26,638 bases of DNA from IMG/VR virus record IMGVR_UViG_3300042564_002453, positions 1-26,638 of that record. One strand, given 5' to 3'. Source of the DNA: a virus. The notes beneath the pieces were generated by a model. That model had not been told where the DNA came from and did no database searches. It saw nothing but the letters and a program-made list of their open reading frames with translations. This document shows positions 1 through 7,599 of this stretch, piece after piece; within the stretch, counting starts at the first letter, position 1; each line of letters opens with the position of its first letter. Both the position numbers and the translations under genes were made by a program.

Positions 1-270
1 TTTTTGTGTTCTAGTATCTTTTGGTTTTCCTTTTTCGTCTATGCCTCCAATATAACTAAAATGTATTGAATTAGAATTATATCCTTTAACACCGTTTGTA
101 ATTTGTTCGTAATTTGCTAATTCGTGTATAATTCCATTTGCATCAATTAACCTATGATAACCTACAGATTTCCATTTTAATACATCTTTCCAATAATTTA
201 AAATTGATTGTTTAGTTGCATTTGGTTGTGTAGCTGTACAATGTATAACTATGTATTTTATTTCACGCAT
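1..270 (-). CDS. N-acetylmuramoyl-L-alanine amidase-like endolysin (partial, C-terminus outside window)
   Basis: The reading frame starts at the ATG at 268-270 and runs off the left edge of the window, giving 90 residues. It begins MREIKYIVIHCTATQPN, the usual opening of the T7-lysozyme/PGRP-type amidase fold, where the H of IVIHCTA is a zinc ligand. Further on it reads GYHRLIDANGIIHELA, the second conserved block of that family. The enzyme would cut the bond between muramic acid and the peptide stem and release progeny. It lies one base downstream of the putative holin, which makes a compact lysis cassette after the tail fibre. The remaining zinc ligands should lie in the missing part. Amidase family assignment is fairly sure; the lysis role is inferred from context. 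Confidence 0.85.
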   Translation of the reverse strand, partial: MREIKYIVIHCTATQPNATKQSILNYWKDVLKWKSVGYHRLIDANGIIHELANYEQITNGVKGYNSNSIHFSYIGGIDEKGKPKDTRTQK

Positions 271-271
271 A

Positions 272-706
272 TTATTTAATTAAATCAATATCTTCTTTTA
301 CTTCTTTTGCTCTGTTTAATAATGTTTTTAACATTTTCCAAATATCAATTTTTAAAGCAGCTTCTATATTTTCTTTAATACTTACAAGCTCAATAAAAAT
401 TAAAAGTATTGCTACTAATTTGGTAAACATAAATTGAATTGTAAAATGTTGAGTAACAAACTCGTTTAATAAAAATTTATCAATTATATATAACATAATT
501 ATAGTAAGCTGATATAATAACATTTTACTTATAACGTGAGATAATTTTCTACTTTTAATGGAAACCCACCCATTTAGTTTTATGCTTTTAAATACACCTG
601 TAAACGTATCTAAAAATATAACAATACCTACCGAAATAAGTAAACCTTGAATAGGTGCAAAAAATAAAGCTAATCCTGTAAATATATAATTAAGATATGT
701 TTTCAT
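272..706 (-). CDS. putative holin (phage_holin_4-like membrane protein)
   Basis: A 144-residue protein with several hydrophobic segments: about residues 8-30 (IFTGLALFFAPIQGLLISVG), 60-77 and 88-107. The stretch FLDTFTGVFKSIKLNGW, followed by a basic SRKL segment, resembles the D-x-x-TG-hhK signature of the phage holin 4/Cph1 family. The C-terminus is charged. It sits directly upstream of the amidase, one base apart, as expected for a holin-endolysin pair, and would make the inner-membrane lesion that lets the amidase reach the cell wall. Holin assignment rests on topology, the family-like motif and position; an unrelated small membrane protein cannot be excluded. Confidence 0.7.
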   Translation of the reverse strand: MKTYLNYIFTGLALFFAPIQGLLISVGIVIFLDTFTGVFKSIKLNGWVSIKSRKLSHVISKMLLYQLTIIMLYIIDKFLLNEFVTQHFTIQFMFTKLVAILLIFIELVSIKENIEAALKIDIWKMLKTLLNRAKEVKEDIDLIK

Positions 707-725
707 TACTAATCAATAATATGTT

Positions 726-1040
726 TTATTTTAATAAATTTACAACTTCGTAACCAGCTTGTTCAAGTGCAACTTGCGTATAATATAACGCAGTTTCAAT
801 AGTTTGAGTTTCGCCTTTTTGCAATTCTACTGTAATGTTACCATTTGGTACGTTTGTACTAATTTCATTCGCTCTCTCTTTGAAAGCTTTTATACTTGCG
901 TAGTTTGATGTGGCAATTTCTAAAGTAGTTCCGTTTGCTCTACCAGCAAACTCGATTCTACAATACACTTCAGGCATTTCAATAGTTGTGCCAGTAATAA
1001 TAATTTTTGTTGTTTCTGTTGATTTTACTAATAATCCCAT
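726..1040 (-). CDS. small phage protein of unknown function between tail fibre and holin
   Basis: A 104-residue protein beginning MGLLVKSTETTKIIITGT. It has no signal peptide or membrane segment. Alternating hydrophobic and polar residues (KIIITGTTIEMPEVYCRIEF, then NITVEL) suggest beta strands, followed by a helical C-terminal part that ends VALEQAGYEVVNLLK. The start is the ATG at 1038-1040, preceded by an A-rich tract instead of a Shine-Dalgarno site, as elsewhere in this operon. Its place after the fibre gene and before lysis would fit a small virion or fibre-associated protein, but I do not recognise the family. Confidence 0.65.
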   Translation of the reverse strand: MGLLVKSTETTKIIITGTTIEMPEVYCRIEFAGRANGTTLEIATSNYASIKAFKERANEISTNVPNGNITVELQKGETQTIETALYYTQVALEQAGYEVVNLLK

Positions 1041-1052
1041 TTTGTTTTTGTT

Positions 1053-2132
1053 TTAAATTATAAATTGCCATCCAGTGGACTTGTTTACGTATAATCCCTC
1101 TACCACATCGGTACAATACACCATTAATCCAATAGCTGGACTTGCTATTGCTATTCTTTGTGCGTTTGTCATTCTTGGCGGTAGGAAACCCCGATTTGTA
1201 CTATCTACTTGTAATTGGGCTGAATTTACTGGGTTAGCAGTACTTATCGCTACTCTTCCTAATGAATCAATAACTATCCTATCGGTAGCTACAGTTTGTA
1301 ATCGTAAAAAATCTCTTCCGCTTCCTACTGAAAAAGAGTTTCCACTTCTAACGACAAATCTAGTTCCATCAATATTAATAGCTGTACCTGCTAAATACAC
1401 TAAAGAGATGCTTTGCCCTGTTGCTAAGTTAAAGTTTGTAACGCCATCTCCTCTTACTTGAATTGTATCTAGCGTATCAACACTATTTCTAACTCTAAAA
1501 GGTATGTCAGTGGATAATACCCCTTGTGAGCGAACGTCAAGTCTTGCTTGTGGTGTTGTTGTTCCAACCCCTAACCTCTTATTTGTATTATCCCAAAACA
1601 AACCATTATCCCCTGTTTGAGTATTTGTGGCGTTCCAAAAAGCAACTTGACCATTTGCACCTGTTCCTGTAACTGGGTTTGTGATTACATTTTGCTTTGT
1701 AGCTAAAGCATCAAATACACCATTCGAGCTTACAGCGTTTGAACTACCGTCAGTTGGTACAGCATCTATTGTAATTGGTGCGGGAATATCTTCTAAAGTT
1801 ATAAACGGATTAACACCATCTTCGCCATCGTTAACAAGCTCTGAAGTATTTGTAATTGTAGTTCCTGGTTCGCCTTGGTCTCCCTTATCTCCCTTATCTC
1901 CTTTTAAACCTTGTATGCCTTGCTCTCCCTGAATACCTTGTATACCTTGTATTCCTTGTATACCTTGGTCGCCTTTATCTCCTTTTAAACCTTGCTCTCC
2001 TAATCCATTAGCTACAATAGTAACATCATTATTGTTTTGCTCTAAAACAACCGTAGTTAAAATATCGTTTTCCTCAATTAAAACAGTTGCCGAAAAGTCG
2101 TTAGGCTCAATTATAATAGTTGTGTTAGACAT
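1053..2132 (-). CDS. tail fibre / receptor-binding protein with collagen-like segment
   Basis: A 359-residue protein in three parts. Residues 1-42 are a short beta-rich N-terminus, probably for attachment to the tail. Residues 45-90 are an unbroken Gly-x-y run of about 15 triplets, rich in GIQ, GDK and GEQ, which should form a collagen-like trimeric stalk. Residues 95-145 (VSSNGVFDALATKQ motif) and the rest look like fibre shaft and a C-terminal tip ending VYCTDVVEGLYVNKSTGWQF, which is common in Bacteroidetes phage fibres. The start codon overlaps the upstream gene by 8 bases. It would trimerise and contact the host surface. Collagen-like repeats in phage fibres are well known; receptor specificity cannot be told. 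Confidence 0.85.
   Translation of the reverse strand: MSNTTIIIEPNDFSATVLIEENDILTTVVLEQNNNDVTIVANGLGEQGLKGDKGDQGIQGIQGIQGIQGEQGIQGLKGDKGDKGDQGEPGTTITNTSELVNDGEDGVNPFITLEDIPAPITIDAVPTDGSSNAVSSNGVFDALATKQNVITNPVTGTGANGQVAFWNATNTQTGDNGLFWDNTNKRLGVGTTTPQARLDVRSQGVLSTDIPFRVRNSVDTLDTIQVRGDGVTNFNLATGQSISLVYLAGTAINIDGTRFVVRSGNSFSVGSGRDFLRLQTVATDRIVIDSLGRVAISTANPVNSAQLQVDSTNRGFLPPRMTNAQRIAIASPAIGLMVYCTDVVEGLYVNKSTGWQFII
1863..2000 (-). repeat. 9-bp period repeats encoding the collagen-like Gly-x-y stalk
   Basis: The DNA here is built of 9-base units that each encode one Gly-x-y triplet. The plus strand shows CCTTGTATA-type units several times in succession around 1932-1966 (the GIQ run) and TCTCCCTTA-type units around 1880-1900 (GDK). 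Such runs are prone to slippage in steps of 9 bases, which would change stalk length without a frameshift. Confidence 0.85.
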
Positions 2133-2478
2133 CTTGTGTAATTTGCCAAAAGTTAGTAAAATAAGTTATTTTAGTATTAGTTTCTGTAATTATTTCTAAA
2201 GAAAAAATATAATTAAATGCTGGGTAATTCATATCACGAGGCATTAAAAATATTTCTCCATTTGTAGGCGTTGGAATTGTAATAGTATTGTCTTCTGTTG
2301 AAAATAAAAAAGCATTATTTTGACCAGCCCCTTTTTTAAATGGAATATTAATAGTATAACCTGTTAAATCCATAGGAGTTTTATCTTCGCCCACACCATC
2401 ATACAAAGTCATTTTTAAACCTGTAAAAGTATCGCCTTGTCTTATATCTTTTATAAAATTGTTATTTGCACAGCTCAT
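2125..2478 (-). CDS. BppU-N-like / Ig-fold tail-associated protein
   Basis: A 117-residue protein, MSCANNNFIKDIRQGDTF at the start. The blocks DIRQGDTFTGLKMTLYD and PMDLTGYTINIPFKK match the pattern of the N-terminal beta-sandwich of baseplate upper proteins (RGDT ... DLTGY ... hxFxhR), where the domain docks receptor-binding parts on the tail tip. Here only that single domain is present, immediately upstream of the fibre gene with an 8-base overlap, which supports a role as fibre adaptor. Assignment by motif memory only; function inferred. Confidence 0.6.
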   Translation of the reverse strand: MSCANNNFIKDIRQGDTFTGLKMTLYDGVGEDKTPMDLTGYTINIPFKKGAGQNNAFLFSTEDNTITIPTPTNGEIFLMPRDMNYPAFNYIFSLEIITETNTKITYFTNFWQITQDV

Positions 2479-2479
2479 G

Positions 2480-2989
2480 TTATCCTATTCTTGAAATTCT
2501 AAAATTTTTATTATTCGATTTTATACCACATTTAAAATACTTTGCTATATTATTTCGCATTAAATAGCTTTCAACATTCAACCAAAGGTTAAAAGCATAG
2601 TTGCAATTATGCTCGTATAATGTTTTTTTCATTGGGTAGTCAATCTTTTCTGAAACGTCATTATTCATTTTGGCTTTTAAACCAAATGCAGTATCTATTA
2701 CATCACCATAAAGAACATATCTTGCATAAGCATAATGCGCTAAAACAGCTTTTAAACCTACGTTAGTATATGTTATGCCATTATATTCGTAAATAACACC
2801 TTCTAATAAATCAGTCCAATCTGAAGTATTATTTATTACATCGTAGTATAATTGCTCACCTAACAAAGGGTATAAATCCACCATTTGTGCCTGTAAAATT
2901 AATTCATTTAATTTTGCATTATTAATTGAATTACTTAACTGTTTGTATTGCTGTATTTCAGCACGTGTTATTAAAGGCGTTGTTATCAT
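2480..2989 (-). CDS. head-tail connector/adaptor-like protein (DUF6712-like)
   Basis: A 169-residue, mostly helical protein. The blocks LNELILQAQMVDLYPLLGEQLYYDVIN and VGLKAVLAHYAYARYVLYGDVIDTAFGLKAKMNNDVSEKI resemble the Bacteroidetes phage family related to gp6-like head-completion adaptors: bundled helices with a YxLLG...L element and a central helix of small and aromatic residues. It overlaps the end of the portal gene by 4 bases, so the two are probably translated in a coupled way, and adaptor next to portal is the expected pairing. It would sit on the portal ring and receive the tail. Function inferred from context and fold pattern. Confidence 0.6.
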   Translation of the reverse strand: MITTPLITRAEIQQYKQLSNSINNAKLNELILQAQMVDLYPLLGEQLYYDVINNTSDWTDLLEGVIYEYNGITYTNVGLKAVLAHYAYARYVLYGDVIDTAFGLKAKMNNDVSEKIDYPMKKTLYEHNCNYAFNLWLNVESYLMRNNIAKYFKCGIKSNNKNFRISRIG

Positions 2990-4164
2990 ACTATCGTGTT
3001 GTTAGGTGCTGGTAAAGCGATTAACGGTTGTATAAAAATATATTTTCCATTCCAATTTGGTAAATTTTGCACTATATCATTTACAATAGTTTCTAACATA
3101 TTGCGCTCTTTTGATGTGTTTTCCCAATACATTTTTTTAGCCTCTAATAAACTTGCCCCGCTGTTACCAAACATTGCACTATCAGGTGATTTGACCAAAG
3201 CAACGGGCAAGTTATTAAACGCCATTAATATATTTTTAGATACTGAATTTTCAGTATATTCAAACATCTTATCATCAAGCTCAGAATTAATAGTTTGTAT
3301 TTTAAAAATACTATCTATACCATTTATAAAGTCCGGGCTTTCAATCATCAAAGCACCGCCAGCATTTTCACTACCGATAAACTTTTCAATTGTTGCCTTA
3401 ACCTCATCCGCCTCCGCTTGTCTTGTTGCAAATTGTCTGTTTCTTACTAATTGTCCCGCATCGTTTACAATCATTTCAGGCTCATCATTGCTTACTAAAG
3501 GAGGCGTCATTATAACTGTTTTACCAAAGAAACCTTTGCGTAAAATCATATTCTTATAGATAGCCGCTTGACTTTCAGAATCGCAATCATTTAAAACCGC
3601 ATCAATTCTAGATAGTGGATAAAAATACCTGCTATCTAAATTTATATACAAAATTTGTCCTTTGTATTTTTCAATACTTCCAGCCTTTTCAATTTGTGAT
3701 TTAACTACATTTTGATTTTTGTTAAATACATCAAAAATTATAGGGGTTTCTTTACTATCTGACCAGTCATTTTTGAATAGTATTTTTCCGTTATAATTTT
3801 TACTATCTTTTTTACCTAAACGTATTTTTGTAAAATCAATAACTTTTGGGTTTAACTCCTCAAAATTTAGGTTATAATCAAAATGAATGGCTACACCTCT
3901 TTGGCGTACTAAACTATCCGCTATATCAATAGCAAAATCAATTAATTTTTGGTCTGTATTTATTTGAAAGTTATCAGCTTCGCCAAACCCCTTACCTAAT
4001 AAGTATTGTACCATTATTTCAGATGCCATTTTAGCAGTTACGGAGTTGTTTATAACTCTATCAATTCGCTCAGGGTATAAATTATCCTCTCCGTTTTGAT
4101 AAATTTCTAATTTTTTATCCCACTTAACCGCCCTTTTGATTATATCTAGGACTGTAACTTTCAT
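2986..4164 (-). CDS. phage portal protein
   Basis: A 392-residue protein. It opens with a short N-terminal region (KLEIYQNGEDNLYPERID), has a middle beta-rich part (IIFDVFNKNQN, GQILYINLDSRYFYPLSRIDAVLNDCDSESQAAIYKNMIL), the long helix region typical of the portal stem and clip, and a crown-like C-terminus with the pattern DKMFEYTENSVSKNILMAF then FGNSGASLLEAKKMYWENT. The last block (S-G-x-S-h-x-E-A...) is characteristic of portals of Bacteroidetes siphophages. It would form the dodecameric ring for DNA entry and exit. It shares one base with the upstream gene and 4 with the downstream one. It lies downstream of the capsid gene, the reverse of the common order. Confidence 0.85.
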   Translation of the reverse strand: MKVTVLDIIKRAVKWDKKLEIYQNGEDNLYPERIDRVINNSVTAKMASEIMVQYLLGKGFGEADNFQINTDQKLIDFAIDIADSLVRQRGVAIHFDYNLNFEELNPKVIDFTKIRLGKKDSKNYNGKILFKNDWSDSKETPIIFDVFNKNQNVVKSQIEKAGSIEKYKGQILYINLDSRYFYPLSRIDAVLNDCDSESQAAIYKNMILRKGFFGKTVIMTPPLVSNDEPEMIVNDAGQLVRNRQFATRQAEADEVKATIEKFIGSENAGGALMIESPDFINGIDSIFKIQTINSELDDKMFEYTENSVSKNILMAFNNLPVALVKSPDSAMFGNSGASLLEAKKMYWENTSKERNMLETIVNDIVQNLPNWNGKYIFIQPLIALPAPNNTIV

Positions 4165-4598
4165 TATTTAGTGGTTTTTTTATTTTTAATTTGTGTAGTT
4201 TCTTTTACTTCTTTTATTTCTGTAGGATATACCTCGAATAAATCTTCTAATTTAAAATCTTTGTTTAAATCTTTAAATCTTTTTATTAACTTTTCAGCGT
4301 AACGGTCTGTAATGTTTTCATTTGTAATTAAAAGAGAACCACCAAATTCTAATTGTAAACCTTCTCTTTTTTTGTGCAGTAAATATTGTGATTTATTTTC
4401 CATTTTTCTGTACTTTTTAATAAATTCTTTGTGATAACTTACAATGCATTTTTGACAAGCAGCGTTTACAGTTTCAACAAAGAATTCTAATTTATAATCT
4501 ATTAAGAATAATTTTAAAAGTGAAACATTATCGGAGGTCTTGCCCCCGATAATTGATTCCACATTCATTTCATGCCACTTATGAGCTAAATTTTGCAT
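4164..4598 (-). CDS. conserved phage protein of unknown function between tail tube and portal
   Basis: A 144-residue protein from the ATG at 4596-4598, which overlaps the end of the upstream gene by 20 bases; a TTG just upstream is less likely, and an internal ATG at 4566-4568 (MNVES) would remove the overlap almost fully. The central part, FFVETVNAACQKCIVSYHKEFIKKY followed by LLHKKREGLQLEFGGSLLITNENITDRYAEKLI, has the pattern (Cys pair, L-x-K-x-x-G-h-x-L-x-FG, NITD) of a small protein often seen near the capsid and portal genes of Bacteroidetes phages. The C-terminus is lysine-rich. Function unknown; a head or tail assembly role is only suggested by position. Confidence 0.7.
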   Translation of the reverse strand: MQNLAHKWHEMNVESIIGGKTSDNVSLLKLFLIDYKLEFFVETVNAACQKCIVSYHKEFIKKYRKMENKSQYLLHKKREGLQLEFGGSLLITNENITDRYAEKLIKRFKDLNKDFKLEDLFEVYPTEIKEVKETTQIKNKKTTK

Positions 4599-5163
4599 CA
4601 AATGCAGTCTTAGTTGTAGCGTAGTCAGTTTCTAATAATGTCATTGGAACTGTAGGCTCTTCAAATCCTTCTGTACTTTCCAAAGTGAATGAAATTGTAC
4701 CGTCGTTTTCTTTTGAGTTGTAAGTCAAAGTCATTAACTCTAAACCTGATTTTAACCCATAAACTTGAAACGCATCAGCATTAGATGCACCTTTCCATTT
4801 TTGCTCTACAACAACTACATATTTACCACCTTCTGAAAGATGAGTAGCTTGTAATTTGTTTGCAGCACTTGGATTTAAAATAACACCTGTAAACATATGT
4901 TTAAATTTGTCAGGTCCAAATTCTTTTTTAACCAATTCGTAACTAGTACCATTGATTTGTTTTACACCTTGTAATAAAAAAGCCGTTTTAGTAGCTTTTA
5001 ATGCCAAGTTTGTAAGTAATATTTTATTCGTTCCACTTACCGTAGTAGTAGCAATGTTTATATCCTCAGCATTGATTAACAATACATCAGTTTCTAAACC
5101 TCTTACACTTGGATTTGCACAATCAAATAAAAAGTCTGCGGTGATTAATCCTTCGCAAGCCAT
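4579..5163 (-). CDS. probable major tail (tube) protein
   Basis: A 194-residue protein beginning MACEGLITADFLFDCANPSVRGLETDVLLIN. It is rich in beta-strand-like segments and lacks membrane segments. The middle block GGKYVVVVEQKWKGASNADAFQVYGLKSGL and the following DGTISFTLES are what one expects of the conserved strands of a tail tube or related virion beta-barrel protein in Bacteroidetes phages. It sits between the major capsid gene and a small unknown gene, 36 bases after the capsid stop. Major tail protein is the best guess from size, composition and the frequent position after the capsid; a capsid decoration protein is an alternative. Confidence 0.6.
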   Translation of the reverse strand: MACEGLITADFLFDCANPSVRGLETDVLLINAEDINIATTTVSGTNKILLTNLALKATKTAFLLQGVKQINGTSYELVKKEFGPDKFKHMFTGVILNPSAANKLQATHLSEGGKYVVVVEQKWKGASNADAFQVYGLKSGLELMTLTYNSKENDGTISFTLESTEGFEEPTVPMTLLETDYATTKTAFDAKFSS

Positions 5164-5198
5164 ATTTTTATATTTTAAAAGTTAAAAAAAGTAACGGC

Positions 5199-6269
5199 TT
5201 AGTAAGCCGCTACTGTTAAATATTTCTCTAAATGTTTAGCATCCATAGTGTAAACACCATCGATAACATTTACTTTATGATATTGGTCATAGAAAGCATC
5301 TAAAGCTCCAAAGTCATCAGTTGCTAAAGTACCAATTTTTAAGTTCCTTGGAGTTGATAAAACCGCTCTGTGAGGTAAGTTCCATTTAGTTCCGTTGTCT
5401 TGGTAAGCTGCAATAACTCTATCCCAAACATCAATTTTTACAACAGGAATTCCTCTGTAAGTTAATGTTACTAATCCATTTTCGTTTATAATAGTATTAC
5501 CAGCTCCACTATTTTGGATTGATTCTAAGTCATTTAAGTAACCATCAAATATTGAACGTGTTACGTAAAATTTAGCATTTCCTGAATCTAATAATCTAGA
5601 GTCAGCTTTTGCATACATAGATTTTAAAGTTGCGATTGCATCTCCTGAAGCTAATGCTTGTAATGCATAAGATGCACCAGCGTTTTTAGTAATTGCTACA
5701 TATTTAGCGTCAGTAGTTGGAACCTCTGTAAAAATTTGTTTGAAAAATCCGTTGTAAGAATTAAAGAAACCTAAGTCAGTACCTACTTTAAATACACCTC
5801 CACCAGTTGTTAAGGCTGCAGCAGTATCATTAAACCAAGCTTGACGTAGTAAGTTTTCGTTAAAACCTTCTACAACTTTAGCAACTAAAAAGTTACCTAC
5901 TACACTGTTTGAACCTTCAATTACATTGTAAAAGTCAGGATTCATTTTTGACATTTGACGAATCAATTTGTCTTGTGCGTTTGCGTCAGCTGAACAGTGT
6001 TCTAATCTAAAGTCCATATCAACTGGAGTCCAAGTTTTCTCAGTTAATGCAACACCCGCAACTGCGTTTGGCGTACACCCTGTTACGGTTTTACCCATTA
6101 AACCCATTCTACCAGCGAATACGATTTGCTGATTGTATTTGATACCTTGTTCGATATCGTGCAACTCATTAAGAGTTGGGTCGCCAAAAGTTAATTCATT
6201 GATTACTTTTGACCAGTCTTTAAGTTCTTCTCTATTAAAAGCAAAACTTGATGTAATTTCTGATGCCAT
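5199..6269 (-). CDS. major capsid protein (HK97-fold)
   Basis: A 356-residue protein, MASEITSSFAFNREELKDW at the start. Mixed alpha/beta composition, a high share of small residues, and the conserved downstream block TLTYRGIPVVKIDVWDRVIAAY followed by HRAVLSTPRNLKIGT are typical of HK97-like capsid proteins in Bacteroidetes phages (the G-I/V-P-V-V strand and the late beta strands of the A-domain). It lies 2 bases after the protease-scaffold gene, the classical protease-capsid pairing. Stop at 5199 followed by a short A/T-rich gap. Confident as the shell protein; the presence of an N-terminal cleaved part cannot be seen because the scaffold is fused to the protease. Confidence 0.85.
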   Translation of the reverse strand: MASEITSSFAFNREELKDWSKVINELTFGDPTLNELHDIEQGIKYNQQIVFAGRMGLMGKTVTGCTPNAVAGVALTEKTWTPVDMDFRLEHCSADANAQDKLIRQMSKMNPDFYNVIEGSNSVVGNFLVAKVVEGFNENLLRQAWFNDTAAALTTGGGVFKVGTDLGFFNSYNGFFKQIFTEVPTTDAKYVAITKNAGASYALQALASGDAIATLKSMYAKADSRLLDSGNAKFYVTRSIFDGYLNDLESIQNSGAGNTIINENGLVTLTYRGIPVVKIDVWDRVIAAYQDNGTKWNLPHRAVLSTPRNLKIGTLATDDFGALDAFYDQYHKVNVIDGVYTMDAKHLEKYLTVAAY

Positions 6270-6271
6270 AG

Positions 6272-7330
6272 TTATTTACGTCTTTTGTTTTTTAAATTTT
6301 CTAATGCAGATAAAGCGTTGTTTGTAACAAGCTCACCTTTTTTGTTTTCTTTTTTCTCTTCTGCTGTAAATCTTGAAGTGATACCAGCTTTCAATTCCTT
6401 AACCTCTTTTACGATGTTAGTAATTTGAGCTTCTTGCTCTTCAATTTTTGTAGCATTAGCTTGTAATTCAGCTTCTTTTTCAGCTAATTGTTTACGTAAG
6501 GCGTCTAACTCTTCGTTAACGTCGTCTACTACAACAATTTCTGTTAATTCTCCAGCAGCGAAAATATAAGTACTACCGTCAGGCATAATGTACTCTCCCT
6601 CTGCAGGTTGTCCGTCAATCGTAGCCATTGCACCAACAGCTGGAGTTTCTCCTTCTGCTACTTCTGCAAAGTCTATCGCTACACCGTTAGCGTCTTGTAA
6701 AACTATGTTTACAATTTGCTTTTTAAATGTGTTTAGAATTGCAGAGAATTTCTCTTCAATCCAGCTTTTGTCTTCTTTTGTCATTGGTTTATCATTATTT
6801 AATTTAAGATACGCTTTTGCAAGGATAGGCTCGTTTAATACTGTTGCAAAACCTAAAGATGTTGCTTGGTCTTCTGTTAACCAAGTTTCATTTCTTAATA
6901 GCGGTGCAATTGCATCAGTTCCTAATCCTGTTTGGTTTGTGTAAAATTTAATAAGTTTATTTTCGCAATCCCTTACGCTTTGTGCATACGCTTCAATTTC
7001 ATCAGCGGTGCCATCAATTCCACCCATAGGGCTGTGAATCATAAATTGAGTACCACTTGTTAAAATTCTTTTATCACCAGCCATAAAAATAACCGTAGCA
7101 ATAGAAGCAACTAAGCCACTGCCTACAGTTGTAATTGGTAATTTTAAAGATTTAATGTAATTGAAAATATCAAAGCCAGTATCTACAACACCACCCTCTG
7201 AATTTATATGTACACGAAAAGAAGTTGCACCTGCTTGTGCTTTGACTTGTTGAATAATATCGATAAGCTCTGTACCTTTTTGGTCTTCATAGCTTCCGAT
7301 AAGTCCGTTTATATAAATAGTTCCTTCCAT
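6272..7330 (-). CDS. ClpP-like prohead protease fused to scaffold-like coiled coil
   Basis: A 352-residue protein. Residues 1-170 form a ClpP-type (S14) protease: HINSEGG at 41-47, nucleophile Ser76 in SGLVASIATV, His99 in QFMIHSPMGG and a probable acid Asp154 in TWLTEDQATSLGFA. Residues 205-265 are a beta-rich insert, and residues about 271-315 are a charged coiled coil (DALRKQLAEKEAELQ onwards), as in phage scaffolds; the C-terminus is lysine-rich. So protease and scaffold are one polypeptide, which also explains why no separate scaffold gene lies before the capsid gene. It would organise the procapsid and then remove itself. The ATG is only 5 bases from a TATCTTTG promoter element, so the mRNA may be nearly leaderless. 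Confidence 0.85.
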   Translation of the reverse strand: MEGTIYINGLIGSYEDQKGTELIDIIQQVKAQAGATSFRVHINSEGGVVDTGFDIFNYIKSLKLPITTVGSGLVASIATVIFMAGDKRILTSGTQFMIHSPMGGIDGTADEIEAYAQSVRDCENKLIKFYTNQTGLGTDAIAPLLRNETWLTEDQATSLGFATVLNEPILAKAYLKLNNDKPMTKEDKSWIEEKFSAILNTFKKQIVNIVLQDANGVAIDFAEVAEGETPAVGAMATIDGQPAEGEYIMPDGSTYIFAAGELTEIVVVDDVNEELDALRKQLAEKEAELQANATKIEEQEAQITNIVKEVKELKAGITSRFTAEEKKENKKGELVTNNALSALENLKNKRRK

Positions 7331-7335
7331 ACGTA

Positions 7336-7343
7336 CAAAGATA
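7336..7343 (-). promoter_or_regulatory. Bacteroidetes-type -7 element TATCTTTG for the head gene cluster
   Basis: TATCTTTG on the minus strand fits the consensus TAnnTTTG. It ends 5 bases before the ATG of the protease-scaffold gene, so transcription would start at or within a few bases of the start codon. No good TTTG at -33 is visible. It may drive the head module separately from the tail module. Confidence 0.5.
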
Positions 7344-7402
7344 CGAGGCTATTTATTGTGTTTTTTACAACGTATTTTGTAAAAAAATATATTGTAAGTA
7401 GG

Positions 7403-7410
7403 TAATTTTG
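7403..7410 (+). promoter_or_regulatory. plus-strand -7 element TAATTTTG for the small membrane gene
   Basis: TAATTTTG matches TAnnTTTG and lies 3 bases before the ATG at 7414. A TTTTG occurs about 23 bases upstream (near 7375), somewhat farther than usual. Together with the minus-strand element at 7336 it makes a divergent promoter region of about 80 bases. Confidence 0.4.
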
Positions 7411-7413
7411 AGT

Positions 7414-7599
7414 ATGATATTACTTACAATTTCTTTATTAGCACTTATTTATTCTTTGAGTGTTCAAAGCTATCGGGCTATAAAAAAAGCATTCACTCCA
7501 GCGTATAAAAAAACTCCCGAATACCAGGAGTTTAAAAATCAATTGTATAAAATTTTAGCGAAGCATAAAGTTAATAATGTTTCTAATAGTATTTTCTGA
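7414..7599 (+). CDS. small membrane protein, the only plus-strand gene
   Basis: A 61-residue protein from the ATG at 7414 (a TTG at 7408 would add two residues). Residues 1-21 (MILLTISLLALIYSLSVQSY) are a hydrophobic segment that would be a membrane anchor or uncleaved signal; the rest is basic (Lys-rich), so it would stay on the cytoplasmic side. Its 3' end overlaps the 3' end of the minus-strand gene 7555-7779 by 45 bases in a convergent way. Support for being real: an independent promoter-like element, and the absence of any other gene for 7414-7554. It may be a moron or host-takeover gene; no function is recognised. Confidence 0.55.
   Translation: MILLTISLLALIYSLSVQSYRAIKKAFTPAYKKTPEYQEFKNQLYKILAKHKVNNVSNSIF

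Noticed and set aside
1075-1932. Two plus-strand frames of 128 and 83 codons opposite the tail fibre
   Set aside because: Both are complements of the fibre gene; the Pro/Ser/Leu-rich end of the second one is just the reverse of the collagen repeats.
1863-2000. CRISPR-like or satellite repeat
   Set aside because: The 9-base period and Gly-x-y coding in frame explain it fully as a collagen-like stalk.
2996-3559. 187-codon plus-strand frame opposite the portal gene
   Set aside because: Antisense shadow of a well-supported portal gene; no family-like motif and no promoter-like element.
6588-6944. 118-codon plus-strand frame opposite the protease
   Set aside because: Shadow of the catalytic gene, low-information composition and no initiation context.
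7555-7599. Antisense overlap as a toxin-antitoxin pair
   Set aside because: The overlap of the two small genes is only at their 3' ends, and no toxin family was recognised; nothing beyond convergent ends is supported.
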